Below are positions 1 through 5,098 of a stretch of 5,118 bases of DNA, one piece after another. The position numbers were made by a program, and so were the translations under genes. This DNA comes from an uncultured Clostridia bacterium. GTDB lineage: Bacteria > Bacillota_A > Clostridia > TANB77 > CAG-508. Each line of letters begins with the position of its first letter. The first letter of the stretch is position 1. Where the stretch lies: contig CALXXB010000076.1 in NCBI GenBank assembly GCA_944392525.1, forward strand, positions 1-5,118. Reading direction: 5' to 3'. The notes beneath the pieces are model-generated. The model did no database searches, had not been told where the DNA came from, and was given only the letters and a program-made list of their open reading frames with translations.

Positions 1-954
1 AAAGGAAGTAACTACTTAGAAGCATTAGCAAACACCGAAATAGTTGTATTTGATAAAACAGGAACATTAACAGAAGGCGATGCAAAAGTACAAAAAATAG
101 AAGCAGAAGGAATTAGCAAAGAAGAGCTATTAGAAATAACTGCTCTAGCTGAAAACTTCTCAAACCATCCAATTGCTATTTCTATAAAAAGCGAATATAA
201 CAAGCCAATAGATGAAAAAAGAATAGTAAAAACTCAGGAATTAACAGGAAGAGGAATAAAAGCTACAATAGATGAAAAAGAAGTATTAGTTGGAAATGAA
301 AAACTAATGAAAGAAGAAAAAATAGATTATAAAGAATGTACAGACGCTGGCACTGCATTATATGTAGCAATAGATAAAAAATATGTAGGCTATATATTAA
401 TTGCAGATAGTATCAAAAAAGACTCTAAAAAAGCAATTCAAAACTTAAAGAAAAACGCTATAAAACAAACAGTAATGCTAACAGGAGATAGAAAACAAGT
501 AGGAGAAGTAGTAGCTAAAGAACTAGGAATAGATAAAGTATATACAGAATTACTACCAGATGGAAAGGTAGAAAAAGTAGAAGAATTATTAAAAGAAAAA
601 AGCCCAAAAGGAAAACTTGCCTTTGTTGGTGATGGAATAAACGATGCCCCAGTTCTTGCAATATCAGATATAGGAATTGCAATGGGAGCCTTGGGCTCAG
701 ATGCAGCAATAGAAGCAGCAGATGTTGTACTTATGACAGATGAACCATCAAAAATAGTAGATGCAATACACTTGTCTAAGAAAACAATGAGAATAGTAAA
801 AGAAAACATAACATTTGCAATACTTGTAAAAGTAATAGTATTAATCTTAAGTGCATTTGGACTTTCAACAATGTGGGAGGCAGTATTTGCAGATGTAGGA
901 GTTTCAATAATAGCGATAATAAATGCTCTAAGAGTATTAAGAGTTAAACATTAA
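1..954 (+). CDS. cadA: Zn/Cd/Pb-type P1B heavy-metal translocating ATPase, C-terminal 317 residues (5' end outside window)
   Basis: This is an ATP-driven efflux pump for divalent soft metals in the cytoplasmic membrane. The frame is open from base 1, so the gene begins upstream; the Met at 307 is internal. Counting visible residues, the phosphorylation motif DKTGTLT is at 18-24, the P1B-specific His-Pro pair at 56-57 (SNHPIA), the nucleotide-site GRG near 82-84, TGDR at 161-164 and the hinge GDGIND at 210-215. Two membrane segments follow, about 269-287 and 291-310. A Lys in the first (277) and Asp in FADVG of the second (298) match the metal-site Lys and Asp of ZntA-like P1B-2 pumps, which argues for Zn/Cd/Pb rather than copper. 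The protein ends nine residues after the last helix core, with no C-terminal metal-binding domain. The N-terminal domain and first six helices are not visible, so substrate choice between Zn and Cd remains open. A terminator follows directly. Confidence 0.96.
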   Translation, partial: KGSNYLEALANTEIVVFDKTGTLTEGDAKVQKIEAEGISKEELLEITALAENFSNHPIAISIKSEYNKPIDEKRIVKTQELTGRGIKATIDEKEVLVGNEKLMKEEKIDYKECTDAGTALYVAIDKKYVGYILIADSIKKDSKKAIQNLKKNAIKQTVMLTGDRKQVGEVVAKELGIDKVYTELLPDGKVEKVEELLKEKSPKGKLAFVGDGINDAPVLAISDIGIAMGALGSDAAIEAADVVLMTDEPSKIVDAIHLSKKTMRIVKENITFAILVKVIVLILSAFGLSTMWEAVFADVGVSIIAIINALRVLRVKH

Positions 955-962
955 AAAAATAA

Positions 963-996
963 AAGTAAGAGGAATTGTAGACAATTTCTCTTATTT
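963..996 (+). terminator. Intrinsic terminator after the metal ATPase
   Basis: Arms 963-977 and 982-996 form a 15-bp stem with two G-U pairs and a 4-nt loop (978-981), starting 8 bases after the ATPase stop. The 3' arm ends in TTATTT and is followed by GTGTT, so the U-tract is present but imperfect. It should separate the ATPase from the downstream gene. Confidence 0.7.
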
Positions 997-1006
997 GTGT
1001 TAATAT
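978..1006 (+). promoter_or_regulatory. Predicted sigma-A promoter for the 138-residue membrane protein, overlapping the terminator
   Basis: A -35 box TAGACA (978-983, five of six consensus bases) is 17 bp from a -10 box TAATAT (1001-1006) preceded by TGT, an extended -10. The -35 lies in the loop and 3' arm of the preceding terminator. The predicted start near 1013 would give a very short leader, with the ribosome binding site AAAGGAG (1014-1020) almost at the 5' end of the mRNA. Confidence 0.5.
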
Positions 1007-1028
1007 GGATTTGAAAGGAGAATGACTT

Positions 1029-1445
1029 ATGAAAAATGTTATAATAGTTATTTTAGTCTTAGTAATTATTGCAGGAATTGCATTCATAGCTTTAAACTTT
1101 AACAAAATTGCGGAACACGAAGAGCCATTAGAGAATACGGAGAATATTACTGAAGAAATTACATTTGTAAGAACATATAACATTGTATCAGACTTACAAA
1201 GAACAGATTCGTCAGGACAATACAAATACTATGTAATAGACCAATTTCAAATGGACAATCCAATAGTAATAAAAGTAGAAAGTTCATATAATTTAAATGA
1301 AAATGAAAATTATGAATTTACATTCGAAGGAACAAAAACTGAAGGAAAAGAGTATACAATTCAAGAAATTTTTGATAATTTTAAAATTGTAGATATACAA
1401 TCAACTGATAAAGAAGGACTAGAACAAAGACAAGATGTAATATAG
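1029..1445 (+). CDS. Small membrane-anchored extracytoplasmic protein, unknown function (138 aa)
   Basis: I do not recognise this family. The start is well supported: AAAGGAG (1014-1020) lies 8 bases before the ATG. Residues 4-24 are a single strongly hydrophobic segment after Met-Lys-Asn, with no lipobox Cys and no clear signal-peptidase site, so the protein is probably anchored by its N-terminus with the rest outside the cell. A short acidic linker (about 28-45, EHEEPLENTEN...) leads to a region of alternating hydrophobic and polar residues from about 46 to 125 that looks beta-rich, possibly a small OB-like or barrel fold (inference only). It has its own predicted promoter, so it is not clearly in one unit with the ATPase. 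The stop is TAG, unlike the TAA of every other intact gene here. The very next codon begins an in-frame remnant of an unrelated protein, so the natural C-terminus could have been altered by a rearrangement. Confidence 0.8.
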   Translation: MKNVIIVILVLVIIAGIAFIALNFNKIAEHEEPLENTENITEEITFVRTYNIVSDLQRTDSSGQYKYYVIDQFQMDNPIVIKVESSYNLNENENYEFTFEGTKTEGKEYTIQEIFDNFKIVDIQSTDKEGLEQRQDVI

Positions 1446-1862
1446 GTAAATACAATAAAAGATGGAGAAAGAGCTGGTTCGGGATTATCTATGATAAATG
1501 ATGTATGGAATGAAAAAGGCTGGGTAATGCCTAAAATTGAAGAAACGTATAATCCAAATAGAACGACACTAGTATTATATACTAAACAGAATAGTAAAAA
1601 CTATACTGAAAACTATACTGAAAACTATACTAAAAACTATACCGATAACTATACCAAAAATTATTCAAGTAAAATAAATAAAACCCAGAAACGAATAATT
1701 GAGATAATTAAAGAAAATCCTACTATAACAACAAAAGAATTGTCGGAAGCAATAGGAAATATCACTCTATCAGGGATTAAATGGAATTTTAAGAAAATGA
1801 AAGAGAATGAAATTATAATAAGAGAAGGAACTGCTAGAAAAGGAAAATGGATTTTATTATAA
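1446..1862 (+). pseudogene. Orphaned C-terminal fragment of an AlbA/RecG-like ATP-binding transcriptional regulator
   Basis: The reading frame runs 138 codons from directly after the upstream TAG to a TAA. Its first residues (IKDGERAGSG, then INDVWNEKGW and PKIEE...NRTTLVLY) match the conserved end of the HATPase_c_4 domain (the old 'RecG C-terminal' family). That family normally follows an N-terminal AlbA_2 DNA-binding domain in proteins of roughly 400-500 residues. Next comes an NYTx repeat linker, then a winged helix-turn-helix (about 1680-1850: TQKRIIEIIKENPTITTKEL, then the wing ending GKWILL). The AlbA_2 domain and most of the ATPase domain are missing. The first ATG (1491) cuts into the domain and has no ribosome binding site. 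I therefore call it a 5'-truncated relic. No internal stop or frameshift is visible, so the truncation is probably recent, or the fragment is still expressed by reinitiation or TAG readthrough, which I consider less likely. Confidence 0.75.
1599..1667 (+). repeat. 12-bp tandem repeat encoding (N-Y-T-x)5-NYS linker
   Basis: Five full units of 12 bp (AAC TAT ACY NNN) start at 1599, 1611, 1623, 1635 and 1647, with a partial sixth at 1659-1667. The first two units are identical; later ones differ mainly in the fourth codon (GAA, AAA, GAT) and in the third base of Thr. The encoded linker separates the ATPase-domain tail from the winged helix. Short Thr-rich repeats at this place are known in this protein family. 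Confidence 0.9.
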
Positions 1863-1897
1863 AGAAATTGAGATACTAAAATAAATCAAATACTATA

Positions 1898-1920
1898 AAA
1901 GACGGTAAAATGCCGTCTTT
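1898..1920. terminator. Bidirectional intrinsic terminator between convergent genes
   Basis: Arms 1898-1906 and 1912-1920 form a 9-bp stem (AAAGACGG core, one T-G pair) with a 5-nt loop. On the plus strand TTTCTT follows; on the minus strand the stem is followed by TTTTATAG. It lies 36 bases after the relic's stop and 2 bases beyond the stop of the leftward XRE gene, so it can end transcription from both sides. Confidence 0.8.
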
Positions 1921-1921
1921 C

Positions 1922-2179
1922 TTAATCATTATCATCTAAGTTATCAAAAAGTGAACTGTTATAAAAATCTTTTAAAGAAATTCCAAAACCAAGACAAATG
2001 TAATAAATAGTTTCCGATGATGGAGCTTTTGTAATAACTTTAAAAATACTTCTTATTGTTGAGGGATTAAAACCAGCAGAAATTGCTAACTGATTTATAT
2101 TCATATTATTTGCTCTACAAAGATCTTCTATTCTTTTCCTTGTTGCTTCTAGCAATGTTATGATTTCCCTCCTGTTCAT
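1922..2179 (-). CDS. Minimal XRE-family helix-turn-helix repressor
   Basis: This is a small DNA-binding protein made of a single Cro/CI-type domain, likely the repressor of the divergent operon. From the ATG (85 aa), the HTH core is about residues 28-46 (INQLAISAGFNPSTIRSIF), followed by SSETIYYICLGFGISLKDFY, the typical helix 4-5 signature, and an acidic tail (FDNLDDND) common in small clostridial XRE proteins. There is no C-terminal sensor, cleavage or dimerisation domain. The start is uncertain. The ATG at 2179-2177 has no ribosome binding site, whereas a strong AGGAGGG lies inside the frame at 2173-2167. That site would better serve TTG at 2155-2153 (spacing 11, 77 aa), and the predicted promoter places transcription start only about 10 bases before the ATG. 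I give the longest frame; either start keeps the whole HTH domain. Confidence 0.9.
   Translation of the reverse strand: MNRREIITLLEATRKRIEDLCRANNMNINQLAISAGFNPSTIRSIFKVITKAPSSETIYYICLGFGISLKDFYNSSLFDNLDDND
2167..2173 (-). promoter_or_regulatory. Ribosome binding site inside the annotated XRE frame
   Basis: On the minus strand AGGAGGG is the strongest Shine-Dalgarno match in the neighbourhood. It lies 3 bases inside the ATG-started frame. It is 11 bases upstream of an in-frame TTG (2155-2153) and 5 bases from an in-frame ATA. This suggests that translation starts downstream of the first ATG. Confidence 0.5.
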
Positions 2180-2195
2180 AAAAATATATAAAATC

Positions 2196-2204
2196 AGTAT
2201 AACA
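2196..2204 (-). promoter_or_regulatory. Predicted extended -10 promoter of the XRE gene
   Basis: On the minus strand TGT precedes TATACT (2201-2196), an extended -10 element with a five-of-six -10 box. The hexamer 17 bp upstream (2224-2219, GCATAT) is a poor -35 and lies inside the candidate operator. Predicted start is near 2189. The -10 core TGTTATA is shared with the divergent promoter. Confidence 0.55.
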
Positions 2205-2216
2205 AAGATAAAATAA

Positions 2217-2244
2217 AAATATGCGTGAAATTTAACTCATACTT
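2217..2244. promoter_or_regulatory. Candidate operator: imperfect palindrome between divergent promoters
   Basis: Centred between 2230 and 2231, the sequence pairs at 9 of 11 positions across 2220-2241 (TATG.GT.AAA/TTT.AC.CATA), with two further matches at 2217-2218/2243-2244. It overlaps the -35 region of the XRE promoter and ends just before the -35 of the rightward promoter. Binding there could silence both. Assigning it to the XRE protein is inference from position and symmetry. Confidence 0.5.
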
Positions 2245-2245
2245 A

Positions 2246-2274
2246 TTGACTTTCTATTATGTGAATGTTATAAA
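2246..2274 (+). promoter_or_regulatory. Strong predicted promoter of the membrane protein-peptidase operon
   Basis: The -35 box TTGACT (2246-2251) is exactly 17 bp from the -10 box TATAAA (2269-2274), which is preceded by TGT to give an extended -10. Each box matches five of six consensus bases. Predicted start is near 2281, giving a leader of about 25 bases with AAGGGG (2294-2299) six bases before the ATG at 2306. Confidence 0.8.
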
Positions 2275-2305
2275 AAATATAGATACTTAAGAAAAGGGGA
2301 AAAAG

Positions 2306-3235
2306 ATGAATAATAATAAAGTAATAAATAGACAAATATCAATAAATTCAATAATAGAAGTAGCAAAATATTTGGAAAATCATAAATCAGAATATGACAA
2401 ACAATTTGAACTTGAAGAAAATAAGAATAAAAATATTCCATATGGAGAAAAAAATTATAAATATGAATATGGAGATACATCATTAAAATATACAATAGAA
2501 TTCAAGAATGGAAAAAATATTGAAGAAAGTGATTTTAACTGGTTCGTAGGTAATCTAAATAGACCTGAAGATATAAATAGTATATCTTTAGATTTATATA
2601 TTAAATTTAATACTAAAAGTCCTAATAGTACAGTTAATGATTTATACAATAGAATAACAGTTTCTCTTTGGTTTAGAGAAGCGGATGTTACTATTAACAT
2701 AGATACATCAAATCAAGAACATGAAGCACATTGTATATATTCAGATATTATGAATATTTTAGAAAATGCTCCAGATAGATATGATAAAATAGTAAAACAT
2801 AGAAAAATAAGAATTCAATGCTTTACTATAACAGTAGGAATTATTATATCTTATATTTTATATTTAGTACTAAAAATGAATGTTGACGTATTACCAGAGA
2901 TGGTAGCACAGTATTTAAACAATAAATACGTTTTGATATTTGGACAATGGTTTGTCGCAATTGTATTTGGAAATGTTTTATCTTATTGGTTTATGCTAAA
3001 TATATATAGACCATTACTTCCGGAGACAAGATATTCGGGTTTTAATTATACAACGAATAGAGGCAACTATGCTGATGATATAGATGAATATTTACAGCAC
3101 TCAGAAGTACATATTGGAAGATATGCTGATGCAGAAAAAAGAAGAAGTAAAATTGAAAAAATATATAAAGTTACTCGAATTATAGTATTACTTCAACTAT
3201 TAATAAGTATAATATTATTTTTTATCTTAAAATAA
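2306..3235 (+). CDS. Three-TM membrane protein with cytosolic N-terminal domain, unknown function (309 aa)
   Basis: I do not recognise this family. The start has AAGGGG at good spacing and a strong promoter upstream. Residues 1-165 are soluble. A helical, charged opening (about 15-50) leads into alternating beta-type segments (about 52-70, 90-103, 114-133, the last ending ITVSLWFREADVTINID) and a helix (about 139-155). A basic patch KHRKIR (164-169) precedes TM1 (about 171-190). TM2 is about 208-231 and TM3 about 290-308, ending at the C-terminus. Positive charges flank TM1 on the N side and fill the 232-289 loop, so by the positive-inside rule the N-terminal domain and this loop are cytosolic. 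It is first of three same-strand genes, 17 bases before the peptidase, so it may be that enzyme's membrane partner, substrate or an effector (inference). It has no signal peptide and no ATP-binding or transporter motif that I can see. Confidence 0.85.
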   Translation: MNNNKVINRQISINSIIEVAKYLENHKSEYDKQFELEENKNKNIPYGEKNYKYEYGDTSLKYTIEFKNGKNIEESDFNWFVGNLNRPEDINSISLDLYIKFNTKSPNSTVNDLYNRITVSLWFREADVTINIDTSNQEHEAHCIYSDIMNILENAPDRYDKIVKHRKIRIQCFTITVGIIISYILYLVLKMNVDVLPEMVAQYLNNKYVLIFGQWFVAIVFGNVLSYWFMLNIYRPLLPETRYSGFNYTTNRGNYADDIDEYLQHSEVHIGRYADAEKRRSKIEKIYKVTRIIVLLQLLISIILFFILK

Positions 3236-3252
3236 AGAAAAAGAGGAAACAT

Positions 3253-4602
3253 ATGAGAAGGTTTGGAGTGAACAATAATCAATATGTAGTATATGCAAAC
3301 GAACAAGAAGAAGCAAAACAAATACTTATTCAAGAATTAGATAGAGTAGATAAAATTAAAGAAAAAATTGCAAATATGCTTACTAAAGATGGACAAGCAT
3401 ATCAAAATTTTATGGAAAATACATCAGAAGAAAATCTAAATATTTATTTTACTGATGTAACTTCTCCATTACTTGATGATCCGAACAATAGAACGGAAAA
3501 AGGAATTGTTGTACAAAGAAGTTCGGTAGATGGAAAAATTACTTATACTTTAGCATACAGGTATCCAGAAATAAATGGTCAAAATGCTGATTTTAGATTA
3601 GCACATGAAATGGGGCATTTAGTTTTAAATCCTTCAAATATTAAAATGCAAACATACGACCAAAATACAGATACAAGACAAGTAACAGGTTTAATAAGGG
3701 TGCCAAAAGGACAAGAAAATAATCCAAATGCTTTTTATGGAAGTCAAATACAAGAAAATGCAATAAACTTACTTGCAGAGTTGGCTATTAGAGGAGAGCA
3801 TAGCGCAGATGATATAATAAAAGGAAATGTAGATGTATCAGAGTTTAATTCATATAAAAAAGTAGATGAGTTAGTGAAATTACTAGCTGTTTCTATGAGA
3901 AACGACTTTGATAAAGAAATGAGTTTTGAACAATTAGTTGAAAATAAACTAGATTCATTTATTGAACATTCAGATGGTACAAAAGAGCCTGCAAATACAT
4001 TTTTCTATGGTTTATTAAATGATTCTAGTATGATTGAAAATGAATTTGACAAATATATGGGTAAGGGTGCTTATAGAGATTTAGATACATATATTACAAG
4101 TTTACATAGAACAAATAGCCAAGAACAATTTAATTTAGTTTATAAAGAAGCTCAAGAAATGATTAGAGATTTTGCAAATGAAAGAATGCAAGAAAAACAC
4201 AAAGAAGCGGTAGCAAGAGAAGGAGAAAATGTTCCTAGTTTAGATGGTAAAGTAGAAATGATTAATGAAATGACAGGTGTAGCTTTAGAACAAAATAATC
4301 AAACATTATCAGTTAGACACAAATTAGCACAAATTTTACAAAGAAACAATATTCTTATGAAAATACCTTTTTTACAAAAATTCGTAAGCAAACAATTAAA
4401 TGTTTTGCCACCAGCAGTAAGTAGAATAAAAGAACAAATAGCTAAACCTGTTGTTAAAAAAACTTTATCAGAACAACTTGCAGAAGATGCAAGAAAAAGA
4501 AATCCTAATCTTGGTAGAAGAATGTCAGATCCGAATAAAATAGCATATATGCAAAGACAAATGGAGAAAAAAATGAAATCAACTGATGAAGAAGAGAGGT
4601 AA
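3253..4602 (+). CDS. HExxH zinc metallopeptidase, ImmA/IrrE-like, with long helical C-terminal region (449 aa)
   Basis: The zinc-site motif HEMGH is at residues 118-122, in the context DFRLAHEMGHLVLNP that closely resembles ImmA/IrrE peptidases. The two His and Glu119 would be the ligands and the catalytic base. A downstream helix QENAINLLAELA (167-178) resembles the ImmA 'E..AN.FAAEL' segment, making Glu168 the candidate third ligand. Residues 15-45 form a charged helix and about 61-105 two or three beta strands before the active site, the usual order. Unlike phage ImmA proteins (often 150-250 aa), there is a long, mostly helical, charged extension (about 200-449) with a basic, Lys/Arg-rich last 100 residues and a short hydrophobic patch (MKIPFLQKFV, 369-378). 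No signal peptide or TM segment is seen, so it is cytosolic. The ribosome binding site AAAGAGG is 6 bases before the ATG. It is the middle gene of the operon. Its substrate is unknown; the XRE protein and membrane protein are local candidates. Confidence 0.85.
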   Translation: MRRFGVNNNQYVVYANEQEEAKQILIQELDRVDKIKEKIANMLTKDGQAYQNFMENTSEENLNIYFTDVTSPLLDDPNNRTEKGIVVQRSSVDGKITYTLAYRYPEINGQNADFRLAHEMGHLVLNPSNIKMQTYDQNTDTRQVTGLIRVPKGQENNPNAFYGSQIQENAINLLAELAIRGEHSADDIIKGNVDVSEFNSYKKVDELVKLLAVSMRNDFDKEMSFEQLVENKLDSFIEHSDGTKEPANTFFYGLLNDSSMIENEFDKYMGKGAYRDLDTYITSLHRTNSQEQFNLVYKEAQEMIRDFANERMQEKHKEAVAREGENVPSLDGKVEMINEMTGVALEQNNQTLSVRHKLAQILQRNNILMKIPFLQKFVSKQLNVLPPAVSRIKEQIAKPVVKKTLSEQLAEDARKRNPNLGRRMSDPNKIAYMQRQMEKKMKSTDEEER

Positions 4603-4607
4603 AGCTA

Positions 4608-4799
4608 ATGAATAATGATAAATTTGTATGGCAAAAACATGAATTAGCAATTGCAAAAAATCAATGTGAATTATGTATATATAATAATAAAAATGATTAT
4701 AAGAAATGTATTAAATATCCAAAAGGAAAAGATGCTGATATTTTAAATAACAAAAAAGCTTGCCCTGAATTAAAAATGGAAGGAGAAATAGATTTATAA
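4608..4799 (+). CDS. Small four-cysteine, probably zinc-binding protein (63 aa)
   Basis: The start is supported by GAGAGG (4594-4599), eight bases before the ATG and within the 3' end of the peptidase gene. Only 5 bases separate the two frames, indicating translational coupling. The protein has exactly four cysteines, at residues 20, 23, 34 and 52 (C-x2-C-x10-C-x17-C), a spacing suited to one structural zinc or, less likely, an iron-sulfur site. A helix-prone N-terminus (WQKHELAIAKNQ) precedes the first CxxC, and KYPKG and CPEL lie in the second half. Similar small 'CELC...C...YP.GK...CP' proteins occur in clostridia as hypothetical proteins (my recollection, not checked). It has no TM or signal segment. 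As third gene of the operon it may be an adaptor, antitoxin-like partner or regulator of the peptidase; nothing in the sequence decides this. Confidence 0.8.
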   Translation: MNNDKFVWQKHELAIAKNQCELCIYNNKNDYKKCIKYPKGKDADILNNKKACPELKMEGEIDL

Positions 4800-4802
4800 A
4801 AT

Positions 4803-4833
4803 AAAAAAACTTGCCATAGAGTTCTATGGCAAG
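4803..4833 (-). terminator. Minus-strand intrinsic terminator of the structured RNA
   Basis: A perfect 10-bp stem (arms 4810-4819 and 4824-4833, CTTGCCATAG) with a 4-nt loop is followed, reading leftward, by seven T then AT (4809-4801). On the plus strand the stem is followed by AAACCAGG, with no U-tract. It therefore terminates leftward, not rightward, transcription, and ends just 3 bases short of the four-cysteine gene's stop. Confidence 0.88.
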
Positions 4834-4950
4834 AAACCAGGATTCAGACACGCTTATTATGGTACTTGACCGAAAATGTTGCGCGATTTGCGATTAACGC
4901 AATAAAAAAAATATTTTAACCCGGTTTTTTTAAACTAAAACTTTGACTCT

Positions 4951-5013
4951 TACAGGAGTTAGCCTCTTAAGGCCATAATGTCCATACAGGAGCTAACCTC
5001 TTAGGGCTATAAT
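4951..5013 (-). repeat. Two tandem 29-bp repeats, each forming a hairpin on the minus strand
   Basis: Copies at 4951-4979 and 4985-5013 (period 34) are identical at 25 of 29 positions, and all four differences are transitions. On the minus strand each forms a 5-bp stem (4975-4971 with 4964-4960; 5009-5005 with 4998-4994) around a YUAAGA loop, followed by an unpaired-looking CUCCUGUA. The stem differences keep pairing through G-U. Confidence 0.85.
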
Positions 5014-5074
5014 TCCGCACTTTAAATCTATACTCATAATTCGAAAAACTATACAGTTGATCAGACTGCATATA

Positions 5075-5098
5075 AGAAGTGCGGGGCCCCACACTTCT
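5075..5098 (-). repeat. GC-rich 24-bp near-perfect palindrome
   Basis: Bases 5075-5098 pair at 11 of 12 positions on the plus strand (AGAAGTG.GGGG/CCCC.CACTTCT). The only mismatch, C5082 with A5091, becomes a G-U pair on the minus strand. It is the most GC-rich spot in the window. Its plus-strand left arm is also complementary to 5015-5022, so a second fold is possible. Confidence 0.8.

Noticed and set aside
307..309. ATG at 307 as the start of a short ATPase-like protein
   Set aside because: The frame is open from base 1 and carries DKTGTLT and the His-Pro motif upstream of this Met, so it is internal.
438..809. Long open frame on the minus strand inside the metal ATPase (and a shorter one at 515-709)
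   Set aside because: It is antisense to the motif-rich ATPase, has low-complexity Ser/Ile/Phe-rich composition and no ribosome binding site; a frame shadow.
944..1225. Minus-strand open frame over the 138-aa gene
   Set aside because: It runs across the terminator and promoter, has no recognisable domain, and the plus-strand gene has a strong ribosome binding site.
1599..1667. CRISPR-like or intergenic repeat
   Set aside because: The 12-bp unit is in frame and encodes the protein linker NYTx, with no spacers.
2268..2700. Minus-strand open frames opposite the start of the three-TM protein
   Set aside because: They are Leu/Tyr/Phe-rich translations of the complement of Lys/Asn-rich codons, with no start signals, and overlap the well-supported promoter and gene.
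4951..5013. CRISPR array
   Set aside because: Only two copies, separated by 5 bases and with internal differences; no spacers and no cas genes.
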